Assembly: GCA_945870115.1 (NCBI GenBank)
Contig: CAMBRH010000119.1
Coordinates: 1 to 9,952 of the forward strand
Direction of reading: 5' to 3'
Length of the DNA: 9,952 nt
From: Chitinophaga pinensis
GTDB taxonomy: Bacteria; Bacteroidota; Bacteroidia; Flavobacteriales_D; Crocinitomicaceae
In this document: positions 1 through 6,339 of the stretch, piece after piece
Position numbering within the stretch: the stretch's first letter is position 1
How the letters are laid out: each line of letters starts with the position of its first letter
Made by a program: the position numbers and the translations under genes
Notes under the pieces: model-generated
Databases searched by the model: none
What the model was told of the DNA's origin: nothing
Seen by the model: only the letters and a program-made list of their open reading frames with translations

Positions 1-1319
1 TTTCCTTCTTTTATTTTCTTTATTGCAAAAAAAGCGTCACCTTTTTGGGCTAACATTTCACCTTTTAAAACGTTATCGTTTACAACAAGTTCCTCTCCAA
101 TGATTAATTTTTCAATCGCTTCATCGTACTTTTTTTCTTGAATTGCTGAAATTCCAAAAAATAAATAAACTTTACTAATTGCTGGAAAATATTCCAAACA
201 TTTTTTGGCATCTAAATATAAGTTTTTGTAATCTTGGTTTTGGTATTCCATGATCAAAACTTGTTCCCAAATTGCAAATTTTGATTGATCTAATTTAATA
301 GCCTCCTTAAAATCAATTAAAGCTTCTTTTTCTTTTAGTTCTTTTAAGTAAAAATCTCCTCTCAGTGTAAAAACTCTTGCGTCACTTGAATATTTATTAA
401 CCAAAATATTAGCCATTTCCATCATTTCTGGGTCCAATTTGAATTGTGTTTCGAACATACTTAAAAGTATTTTCACTTTTGTATCTAAGACAACATCATC
501 ACAGGAAAACGCTTTAATTAATTCTTCGTAAGATTTTTTTCTATCCGCTTTATGATCGTAATATTGCGCCAAAGCCATGTGAGCATTACCATTATTTGGT
601 TGTGCCTCTGCAAGTTTAATTAAATAAGAAAAAGCTTTTTCATCTTCCTTTTTATCAAAATAATAATCGACCAAATTAGCTAGAAGTTGTGAATCATCAG
701 GGAATAAAACCAAGCATTTTGTAATTTCGTTTACTGCTTTTTCCTCTTGTTTAATTCTCATATAAAGTTTAAACTTCTCTACACTTAATTCTGGATTCAT
801 TCCAACTTCATTTTCGAGTTTGTCCAAAACCTTCACTGAACCAGCAATATCATTCGACCTCATCAAAGATTCTGCATAGGAAAAAAGCCAATCAATGTTA
901 TTTGGCTCTAATTGCGCTAATTTTTTAAATATTTTTGTTGCTTCTTTGTAATCTTTAGCTTCAAAAAGCATGTAAGCATATTCCTGCAAATACCATTTAT
1001 TAGATGGATCTAATTCAACAGCTCTTTTTATGACAACACTTGACTTTGCTAGTTGTTTTGTATCTAAATACAACTCAGATAGCGCAAAACACACAGCATC
1101 GTCATTCGGATTTACAAGTAAACATCCTTCAAGTGCTGCAATTGCTTGAGGTAATTGACCTTTATGTTTAAGCCTTAAACCCTCATGAAATTTTTCAATG
1201 TATGGATAATCAGCCTTAGAGAACGTTGCTTTTTTATCCACAGCATTTTTACTAGTACCACAAGAAACCATTATTAGAATAAATAGCCCATAAAAAAAAT
1301 TTCTCCAGATCTTTTTCAA
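1..1319 (-). CDS. TPR-repeat lipoprotein, 3' end outside window
   Basis: This gene is open for 439 codons and its C-terminus lies beyond the left edge. The most upstream usable start is TTG at 1319-1317, six codons after the in-frame stop of the preceding nucleotidyltransferase gene. It gives MKKIWRNFF, a hydrophobic stretch (about residues 8-18) and Cys20 in the context MVSC, a good lipoprotein signal peptide. The only nearby ATG (1271) would remove that signal. The rest (about 45-439) is a chain of helical TPR-like repeats, with typical ends such as AVELDPSN (100-107), LAQLEPNN (134-141) and AIKLDQSK (340-347), and with EA or KA pairs at helix positions. TPR arrays bind protein partners, so a periplasm- or outer-membrane-facing scaffold or assembly role is inferred; the partner is unknown. 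It is third in a probable operon with dut and the nucleotidyltransferase. The TPR fold is confident, the TTG start fairly so. Confidence 0.85.
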   Translation of the reverse strand, partial: MKKIWRNFFYGLFILIMVSCGTSKNAVDKKATFSKADYPYIEKFHEGLRLKHKGQLPQAIAALEGCLLVNPNDDAVCFALSELYLDTKQLAKSSVVIKRAVELDPSNKWYLQEYAYMLFEAKDYKEATKIFKKLAQLEPNNIDWLFSYAESLMRSNDIAGSVKVLDKLENEVGMNPELSVEKFKLYMRIKQEEKAVNEITKCLVLFPDDSQLLANLVDYYFDKKEDEKAFSYLIKLAEAQPNNGNAHMALAQYYDHKADRKKSYEELIKAFSCDDVVLDTKVKILLSMFETQFKLDPEMMEMANILVNKYSSDARVFTLRGDFYLKELKEKEALIDFKEAIKLDQSKFAIWEQVLIMEYQNQDYKNLYLDAKKCLEYFPAISKVYLFFGISAIQEKKYDEAIEKLIIGEELVVNDNVLKGEMLAQKGDAFFAIKKIKEG

Positions 1320-1337
1320 CTTATAAAAATTTAAAAA

Positions 1338-2345
1338 TTAATCAATTACAGAATAATCACTCATACTAATATCTCTAGCAATTCCATTGTATTTGGCAAA
1401 ATTACCGACCATTGAATCTATAATGACAGCGTTTTCAATGGCTGTATTTTTCTGCAAGATACTATTTTTTATAATACTAGAATTGATTTTTGAATTTTCG
1501 CCAATAGAAACGTGAGGTCCAATGACAGCATTTGAAATCTCGACATTTTCTCCAATAAAACATGGAGGAATAATAATTGCATCAATTAATTTTACAGAAT
1601 AATGAACTAAATCACGCTTTTTTTCCAAATCATATTCCAAAACGCGTTGATTTGTGAAAACTGTAACTTCTTTGTTACCGCAATCTAACCATTCATCTAC
1701 TTTCCCTGGTTTAAATTTATTTCCTTTTTCAGTTAATCTTCTCAAAGCATCAGGAAGTTGATATTCTCCACTTTTAATCACTTTGTTATCAATTAAATAA
1801 TTTAATTCAGTATGTAAATCTTCTCCACTTTTGAAATAGTACACACCAATCATTGCTAAATCAGAAACAAAGGTTTGAGGTTTTTCAACAAAATCAATAA
1901 TATCTCCACTTTGGTTCATTTTCACAACACCAAAAGATGATGGATCTTCAATTTGTTTTACCCACAAAATTCCATCAACAGTTGGGTCAATTTTAAAATC
2001 TGCTTTAAACAAAGTATCCGCAAAAGCAACAACAACTGGTCCTTGTAACAATTCTTTTGCGCATAAAACCGCATGAGCAGTACCCAAGGCTTCCGTTTGA
2101 TAAAAAATCGAACCTTTAGCTCCTAATTTTTCTGCAACTTCAATTAATTCTTTTTCAACTTCAGCACCAAAATCTCCTATTACAAAACCAATTTCTTCAA
2201 TTTGTTCCGAGCAAACAGATGCGATATCTTCAACCAAGCGGTGAACAATAGCTTTTCCACCAACAGCAATTAAAGGCTTTGGAGTTGTTAAAGTATGTGG
2301 ACGAAGACGACTTCCACGTCCTGCCATTGGTATGATTACTTTCAT
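1338..2345 (-). CDS. Sugar-phosphate nucleotidyltransferase with beta-helix tail
   Basis: The 335-residue product is a complete nucleotidyl transferase that joins a sugar 1-phosphate and an NTP to make an NDP-sugar in the cytoplasm. The N-terminus carries the signature loop GRGSRLRP (9-16) followed by TPKP (21-24), which bind the nucleotide phosphates. LGTAHAV (87-93), the metal-binding Asp110 in AFAD, VEKP (153-156) and the second acidic site in WLDCGN (219-224) follow in family order. From about 253 to 315 the sequence becomes repetitive (IGENVEIS, IGPHVSIG, INSSIIKNSIL), typical of hexapeptide left-handed beta-helix tails as in long glucose-1-phosphate thymidylyltransferase-like enzymes. 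There is no acetyltransferase-sized domain. Exact sugar and base cannot be read from the motifs. It lies 21 bp after dut and 18 bp before the TPR gene, so co-transcription is likely. The link to surface glycan synthesis is inference. Confidence 0.92.
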   Translation of the reverse strand: MKVIIPMAGRGSRLRPHTLTTPKPLIAVGGKAIVHRLVEDIASVCSEQIEEIGFVIGDFGAEVEKELIEVAEKLGAKGSIFYQTEALGTAHAVLCAKELLQGPVVVAFADTLFKADFKIDPTVDGILWVKQIEDPSSFGVVKMNQSGDIIDFVEKPQTFVSDLAMIGVYYFKSGEDLHTELNYLIDNKVIKSGEYQLPDALRRLTEKGNKFKPGKVDEWLDCGNKEVTVFTNQRVLEYDLEKKRDLVHYSVKLIDAIIIPPCFIGENVEISNAVIGPHVSIGENSKINSSIIKNSILQKNTAIENAVIIDSMVGNFAKYNGIARDISMSDYSVID

Positions 2346-2366
2346 TTAATTCTTCTTTATAATTTT

Positions 2367-2801
2367 TTACTTTTTTCCGGTACTTCCAAATCCACCTTCT
2401 CCTCTTTCAGATTGATTTAACTCAACAGTTTCAATCCATTTTGCTTGTTTAACTTCTGCAAAAACCAATTGAGCAATTCTATCACCGTCGTTTATTTCAA
2501 AATTTTCATTTGAAAGATTCACTAAAATTACACCTATTTCTCCACGATAATCTGCGTCAACAGTTCCAGGTGAATTTAAAACGGTAATTCCATTTTTAAA
2601 AGCCAAACCACTTCTTGGTCGGACTTGAGCTTCAAATCCTTGCGGAATTTCTAAAAACAAACCTGTTTTTACTAATACTCTTTCTAAGGATTTTAGTTCA
2701 ATTTTTTCAGAAATATTAGCTTTTAAATCCAAACCTGCTGCACCAGTAGTTTCATACCTTGGTAAATCGTGTTTAGAATTATTAATGATTTTTACTTCCA
2801 T
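2367..2801 (-). CDS. dut: dUTP diphosphatase (dUTPase)
   Basis: This 144-residue protein has the usual length of trimeric dUTPases and all five family motifs: AAGLDL (21-26), RPRSGLA (61-67), GTVDADYRGEI (79-89) with the presumed catalytic Asp82, GDRIAQLV (106-113), and the flexible C-terminal arm RGEGGFGSTG (133-142) that closes over the substrate. It hydrolyses dUTP to dUMP and pyrophosphate, supplying the precursor of dTTP and keeping uracil out of DNA. The start at 2801 fits, because the protein begins just before the first beta strand (MEVKIINNS). It is the first gene of a tight three-gene minus-strand group. Its 5' leader contains the long hairpin repeat at about 2820-2912, and I found no clear TAnnTTTG box close to the start, so its promoter is undefined. 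Confidence 0.97.
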   Translation of the reverse strand: MEVKIINNSKHDLPRYETTGAAGLDLKANISEKIELKSLERVLVKTGLFLEIPQGFEAQVRPRSGLAFKNGITVLNSPGTVDADYRGEIGVILVNLSNENFEINDGDRIAQLVFAEVKQAKWIETVELNQSERGEGGFGSTGKK

Positions 2802-2819
2802 CTTCTTTTATGATAGCAG

Positions 2820-2912
2820 ATTGGCAGATTACAAATTTCAGATTGCTTCGCTTCCGAAAAAATTTTCTTGGAAGCGAAGCAATCTGAAATCTGCCAATTT
2901 GTAATTTGTAAT
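2820..2912. repeat. Intergenic hairpin repeat with a 21-bp perfect stem
   Basis: The arms 2835-2855 and 2870-2890 are perfect reverse complements (21 bp, with the inner part GATTGCTTCGCTTCC against its complement) around a 14-base centre. Most of that centre, GAAAAAATTTTC, can pair again. The stem fills most of the gap between the DUF2911 stop and the dut start. Outside the stem both sides carry the same short AAT-ending words in a different order. On the minus-strand transcript the stem is not followed directly by a U run, so it is not a textbook intrinsic terminator, though it could still end or process the upstream message. A dispersed REP-like element is the best guess. Copy number in the genome cannot be judged from here. 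Confidence 0.85.
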
Positions 2913-2920
2913 CAGCAAAA

Positions 2921-3766
2921 TTACTTTGCTTTTGCTTTAGAGATTATTTCATCCGCTTGTTTAACATAAGCAGGATCTTTATCGGCTTCAGCCAATTTTT
3001 TAGCAATTTCAGCTGTTTCAATAGCACCTTTATTATCTTTTAACTCAAATTGAATTTTAGCTTTCAAAACCGCTGACCAATATGCCGTTGGATTTAATTC
3101 AAATGCTTTTGTAGCCCATTCAAGTGCTTTTTTCAAATCTTTTTTGTTATCAAAATAATATTGTGCTGATTGGTGATAAGGTCTTTTATCCTGTGCCATC
3201 GCAGCTTCAATATTTTTCATCAATTTTTCATCAATATCAACTGTAATATCAAAAGAAACTTTTGTATTCTCCCATGTAATATCAGTTGTTAATTGTGTTG
3301 TTTTTGTATTTGAAAATTGTATTGTAAACGTTTCAACAACATCGGATAATTTCTGCGTTTTAACTAAAATTCGTGCAGCATCTAAAGAATCATTATATCC
3401 ATCAGATCCCCAAAGCGTCAAATCTTTATTGAAAATAATTGTCCATTCATCTTTTGTTGGAATTGTATAAACTGAATAAGTTCCTGCTTTTAAAGCACTT
3501 CCATTTACTTTAACATCTTCTGTAAAAGTAATTTTTGAAGAAGCATTTGCACCAGTTCTCCAAAGTTCATTAAATGGAACAACATCACCAAAAACTGTTC
3601 TGTTATTTTTACTCGGACGAGAATATTCAACTGTAACATCACCTAAACCAACCGCTTGTTTTAAAGTTGAAATTGGACTTTTTGCAGGAGTTTTTAATTG
3701 CTGAGCGAAAGAATTTATTGAGATTGTTGCACAAAAAAGGATTGTACTAAAAAAAGATAATTTCAT
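2921..3766 (-). CDS. Secreted DUF2911 protein with TPR-like C-terminus
   Basis: The 281-residue product starts with a signal peptide (MKLSFFSTILFCA, probable cleavage after Ala21 in NSFA/QQ), so it is exported to the periplasm or beyond. Residues about 28-175 match the DUF2911 pattern known in Bacteroidota: ISTLKQAVGLGDVTVEYSRPS, then VPFNELWRTGANASSKITF around 63-81 and LKAGTYSVYTIP (92-103). The function of this family is not established. The C-terminal part (about 195-280) is helical and resembles one or two TPR units (AQYYFDNKKDLKKALEWATK, then AFELNPTAYW). The ATG at 3766 sits 33 bp downstream of an excellent promoter, which supports the start. It lies downstream of the TraB/GumN gene with a 129-bp gap holding its own promoter. 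A long hairpin follows its stop. Confidence 0.88.
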   Translation of the reverse strand: MKLSFFSTILFCATISINSFAQQLKTPAKSPISTLKQAVGLGDVTVEYSRPSKNNRTVFGDVVPFNELWRTGANASSKITFTEDVKVNGSALKAGTYSVYTIPTKDEWTIIFNKDLTLWGSDGYNDSLDAARILVKTQKLSDVVETFTIQFSNTKTTQLTTDITWENTKVSFDITVDIDEKLMKNIEAAMAQDKRPYHQSAQYYFDNKKDLKKALEWATKAFELNPTAYWSAVLKAKIQFELKDNKGAIETAEIAKKLAEADKDPAYVKQADEIISKAKAK

Positions 3767-3798
3767 GTTTATTTGGATTTTTTAGTTAAAAATTTATG

Positions 3799-3829
3799 CA
3801 AATTTAATTTTTTTTCATTAAAAAGTCAA
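3799..3829 (-). promoter_or_regulatory. Promoter of the DUF2911 gene
   Basis: On the minus strand there is an exact Bacteroidota -7 box TAAATTTG (3806-3799), matching TAnnTTTG, and a TTG at 3829-3827 with 20 bases between them, which is the known spacing for the -33 element. Transcription would begin roughly 20-30 bases upstream of the ATG at 3766. The match is by eye. Confidence 0.7.
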
Positions 3830-3849
3830 TTAATTAAGTGAATTTCAAG

Positions 3850-3857
3850 CAAAGGTA
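3850..3857 (-). promoter_or_regulatory. Possible second -7 box upstream of the DUF2911 gene
   Basis: TACCTTTG (minus strand, 3857-3850) is another exact TAnnTTTG match, 84 bp upstream of the DUF2911 start and 39 bp after the TraB/GumN stop. No TTG is found at the expected -33 distance, so this is a weaker candidate. The same octamer occurs in front of the TraB/GumN gene. Confidence 0.35.
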
Positions 3858-3895
3858 AAAAAGACTCTTGGTTTACTTACACTATTAAATTATTC

Positions 3896-5110
3896 TCATT
3901 CAAAAATAACTTTATTAAAAAAGGCTTGAGGTCGATTTGAATTCATGAATTTATTGCCACCGTAACAGATTAATTTTATCAATTTTCCATTAACAATAAA
4001 AACCCTTTTCCAACTTAAACCAGCAGCATATTCGTAACCAATTCCTTCAAAAGCTTCGATTTTATTTTGATGTTTTAATTCTGTAATAATCGATTTTTCA
4101 GGAAGATCAATTACATCAGCGGCATATTCTGCTAAATTATCATTCTGAACATCCTCTATTTCAATCACAAAAGTATTTCCTTGACCCATTTCTTGATAAA
4201 TTAATCTAAAATAATTAACATTTGTGTCAATAATTGGTTTTCCGCCAAAAACAGCAGAAAATTTTTCTTTCTTATCTGTATAAACAAATTTATTAAATTT
4301 TGAGATATTTACTTCAGCTTCTGTTTTTACTTCAGAATAAGATGCAAAAACCTGACGCAAATTGTAGCCTTTTTTTCTAAGTAAAGCAATTATTCCTTCA
4401 TTACCTGCTAAATGTCCACAACCGACAGCGATGAATAAACTTTTGTTTCTGCATAAAGTATCAATTCCATTTACCATATTGATATTTCGCTTTACGATCA
4501 AGCGGTCATAAGCATTTTTTGAATCATTTAATTGATTTTGAATAATTGATCTAACGCGTTCAATATCTCCTTTTAAATATGCATAAAACAAATTGTCCTG
4601 TACAATTTTTAAATCTTGTAAGTTTTTTTGAGTCGACGTTCTTTCGTATACTGATTCAAATGCATCAATTTGTTCTTCAACTGTTTCTAAAGGAAAAAAT
4701 GCTTTTCCCATATTATATGCCATTTGTTGGAAATATAAATCTAAAAATTGTGGTCTTCCATCTTCATTTCCATATTTAGTTTGAGTTGGTTTTGTGTCGC
4801 TCGTAAATGCTTTTCCTTTTGAATCAAATTTCACATCGACTTCTTTTAAACGCATATCATATTCTGCAAAAAGTTGATAAATATCTGCTTCTAAAACTAC
4901 TGCATCTGCATGCAAAAATGCAGAATATGTGCTGTCTGAAAGGTTAAAAACTCGTGCATCATTTGAATGATAGCTGCCAAATAAATAACTGTTTTTTTTA
5001 AGACCGTTGCCTGATATTTGCCACAATAATTGATTGTTTGTAATCAAAGACTGTGAAAACAAATTCGAAGTTAAAAAAGTTAAAAGAAATATAAATACAG
5101 AAATTCTCAT
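3896..5110 (-). CDS. Secreted TraB/GumN-family protein
   Basis: The 404-residue protein has a signal peptide (MRISVFIFLLTFLTSNLFSQ, probable cleavage near residue 19-20). Residues about 28-255 show the TraB/GumN pattern: LLWQISG, then a GxxH motif GSYH (45-48), VVLEAD (71-76), LETVEEQ (141-147), and a second GxxH motif GCGH (230-233) in AVGCGHLAGNEGIIALLRKKGY. In the related Tiki proteases paired GxxH motifs and an acidic residue form the metal site, so a metal-dependent hydrolase is possible, but activity of bacterial members is mostly unproven. The last ~140 residues (about 262-404) form a separate beta-rich region ending WKRVFIVNGKLIKLICYGG and a terminal FFNKVIFE. This loosely resembles PsbP/Mog1-like tails (inference). 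A TACCTTTG box lies just upstream. Confidence 0.85.
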   Translation of the reverse strand: MRISVFIFLLTFLTSNLFSQSLITNNQLLWQISGNGLKKNSYLFGSYHSNDARVFNLSDSTYSAFLHADAVVLEADIYQLFAEYDMRLKEVDVKFDSKGKAFTSDTKPTQTKYGNEDGRPQFLDLYFQQMAYNMGKAFFPLETVEEQIDAFESVYERTSTQKNLQDLKIVQDNLFYAYLKGDIERVRSIIQNQLNDSKNAYDRLIVKRNINMVNGIDTLCRNKSLFIAVGCGHLAGNEGIIALLRKKGYNLRQVFASYSEVKTEAEVNISKFNKFVYTDKKEKFSAVFGGKPIIDTNVNYFRLIYQEMGQGNTFVIEIEDVQNDNLAEYAADVIDLPEKSIITELKHQNKIEAFEGIGYEYAAGLSWKRVFIVNGKLIKLICYGGNKFMNSNRPQAFFNKVIFE

Positions 5111-5135
5111 GAAATTTTAAATGCTAAAACTATAC

Positions 5136-5143
5136 CAAAGGTA
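5136..5143 (-). promoter_or_regulatory. -7 promoter box of the TraB/GumN gene
   Basis: TACCTTTG on the minus strand (5143-5136) matches TAnnTTTG exactly and lies 25 bp before the ATG at 5110, giving a short leader. No TTG stands at the expected -33 position. A 12-base perfect palindrome occupies 5154-5165, within the region RNA polymerase would cover. Confidence 0.5.
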
Positions 5144-5153
5144 AGAGAAAATT

Positions 5154-5165
5154 ACTTTATAAAGT
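5154..5165. other. 12-base palindrome upstream of the TraB/GumN promoter box
   Basis: ACTTTATAAAGT is its own reverse complement and lies 10 bp upstream of the TACCTTTG box, between the -33 and -7 regions of that candidate promoter. It could be an operator for a dimeric regulator, or chance in AT-rich DNA. It also lies just past the stop of the 194-residue gene, but no T run follows, so it does not look like a terminator. Confidence 0.25.
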
Positions 5166-5179
5166 GAATTATTGGATTA

Positions 5180-5764
5180 TTAACCATTTTCACTCAATTT
5201 AAAAATACATTTTTCTCTAATTTTCCAGATTTCATCTAAAGTGAAATTCAACTTTTTTCTTTTCAACCAAGCCTCTAAGAAATTTTTATGAATCATTGGT
5301 TTCCATTCAAAAACTTGTTGAGAATCACATCTTTGTTCACGAATTAAAAATGGCTCAAAAGAACTAACTTCACTTTTTTCAGTAGTGAAATCAAATCGAA
5401 GATTACCATAACGCAAATAACAATGTGCTTCAGGAATCGCATCTAACTCAGCTTCAGTTAAAATTGCTTTTATTTTAGGCGAATAATTCTCATTCATCAA
5501 AAATATCCCTACCATTAATTCAACTTCAATGACTTTGTTTAACTCGCAAATTTCCATTAGAAATCCATGTTTTGTAGAACAAGTGCCTTTATTTTCTGAA
5601 AAAAGCAATGCAAAATCATTTCTGACAGAATTTCTTCCGTAAGGAGTTTTTTGCACAAAATGAATTAATTCATGGAAAGTTGAAATGTCATTTTTAGCCA
5701 AATACTCAGAATAGTTTCCTTTAGAAATTAGTTCAAAATCGGGGAAGTTTACTAAATTTTTCAT
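5180..5764 (-). CDS. Unnamed protein with transglutaminase-like Cys-His-Asp pattern
   Basis: I do not recognise a named family for this 194-residue protein. It has no signal peptide or membrane segment, so it is probably cytoplasmic. Three short motifs stand out: GTCSTKHGFL with Cys62, EAHCYLRYG with His114, and LRFDFT with Asp125. A Cys at the start of a helix, then a His and an Asp on neighbouring beta strands about 50 and 60 residues later, is the order seen in transglutaminase-like and arylamine N-acetyltransferase-like folds, so a thiol enzyme or relic of one is plausible. The C-terminal 40 residues are basic and rich in aromatic residues (LEAWLKRKKLNF, then IWKIREKCIF). The start at 5764 gives MKNLVNFPDF. 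A palindromic repeat separates it from the upstream lipoprotein gene and no clear promoter is seen, so read-through is possible. Confidence 0.7.
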   Translation of the reverse strand: MKNLVNFPDFELISKGNYSEYLAKNDISTFHELIHFVQKTPYGRNSVRNDFALLFSENKGTCSTKHGFLMEICELNKVIEVELMVGIFLMNENYSPKIKAILTEAELDAIPEAHCYLRYGNLRFDFTTEKSEVSSFEPFLIREQRCDSQQVFEWKPMIHKNFLEAWLKRKKLNFTLDEIWKIREKCIFKLSENG

Positions 5765-5781
5765 TCAAAATTGAATTAGGT

Positions 5782-5858
5782 TTCCCTCCTTGAGGAGGGA
5801 TTAAGGGAGGTGACACAATAGAATTATCACCCTCCTCAGTCCTCCCTCAAGGGAGGAA
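5782..5858. repeat. Palindromic repeat pair (BIME-like)
   Basis: Two copies of a CT-rich element face each other: 5782-5813 and 5827-5858 are imperfect reverse complements across a 13-base spacer. Each copy also forms its own hairpin: TCCCTCC, loop TTGA, GGAGGGA at 5783-5800, and TCCTCCC, loop TCAA, GGGAGGA at 5840-5857. Two head-to-head hairpins between genes is the layout of REP/BIME elements, and CCTCC/GGAGG repeats of this type are, from memory, frequent in Bacteroidota genomes. GC content is well above the flanking DNA. It could stabilise the upstream mRNA end or limit read-through into the 194-residue gene. Confidence 0.85.
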
Positions 5859-5868
5859 GTTTTAAAAT

Positions 5869-6339
5869 TTAATTTCCTAAAAACTGTCCTAAATTCAACT
5901 TTGAAGCATCAATTGTTTTTGTTTCATCCACAGGAAATTTCTTTGAAAGACCAAAAACTGATCCTTTGACTTTGCCTAAAAAACGCACATTTAATTGTTT
6001 TTTCCCAATAAATTTCATCGCTGAAAACATAGCTCCATCAGCCAATTTAAAACGCAATTTTGTTTCATAAACTCCTTCGCTTTTCTTTTTAAAAACTACT
6101 TTTTTATCTAAATAAGCAATTCCCATTTCTTGGCCTTCTACAAAAACATTCAATTTTGAGGGTTTAACTTTTATTTTAAAACCATTTTCATTGTTTAATT
6201 TGAAAGCAAGTTTTAACAGTAATTCATTGTTGGCAAAACTTTCTACCTTATAACTTTCTATTCCATTAAAATCTACGTCTTTAAATTCGCAAGAAAATAA
6301 AATCACGGAGCTTAAAAATAATAAAACTAAATTTTTCAT
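5869..6339 (-). CDS. Small LEA14-like lipoprotein
   Basis: The 156-residue product has a lipoprotein signal peptide: MKNLVLLFLSSVILFSC, with Cys17 in a clear LFSC lipobox. The mature part is about 140 residues, predicted beta-rich, with the run of segments typical of LEA type 2 (WHy) domains: ESYKVES, NNELLLKLAFKLNNENGFKIKVKPSKLNVFVEG-type strands around 35-70 and YETKLRFKLADG near 91-102. It is lysine-rich towards the C-terminus. Its ATG overlaps the stop of the M20 dipeptidase by four bases (ATGA, 6339-6336), which suggests translational coupling and co-transcription. The role is unknown; envelope location is confident from the lipobox, the LEA-like fold is an inference from pattern only. 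It ends with NLGQFLGN next to the palindromic repeat. Confidence 0.8.
   Translation of the reverse strand: MKNLVLLFLSSVILFSCEFKDVDFNGIESYKVESFANNELLLKLAFKLNNENGFKIKVKPSKLNVFVEGQEMGIAYLDKKVVFKKKSEGVYETKLRFKLADGAMFSAMKFIGKKQLNVRFLGKVKGSVFGLSKKFPVDETKTIDASKLNLGQFLGN

Noticed and set aside
3841..3895. Possible terminator after the TraB/GumN gene
   Set aside because: The T run on the minus strand near 3861-3855 is not preceded by a convincing stem; only about five base pairs (GTAAA with TTTAC) could form, and they overlap the T run itself.
4579..4779. A 66-codon plus-strand open frame
   Set aside because: It is antisense to the well-supported TraB/GumN gene and has no family features.
5765..5781. 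CAATTTTG as a -7 box for the 194-residue gene
   Set aside because: It lies directly against the ATG at 5764, leaving no room for a transcription start and leader, and it deviates from TAnnTTTG at the first base.
6285..6292. Surface-lipoprotein export signal after Cys17 of the LEA14-like protein
   Set aside because: The residues after the Cys are EFKDVD, which include a Lys-Asp pair, but they do not match well any of the acidic export signals I know from Capnocytophaga or Flavobacterium, so surface exposure was not claimed.
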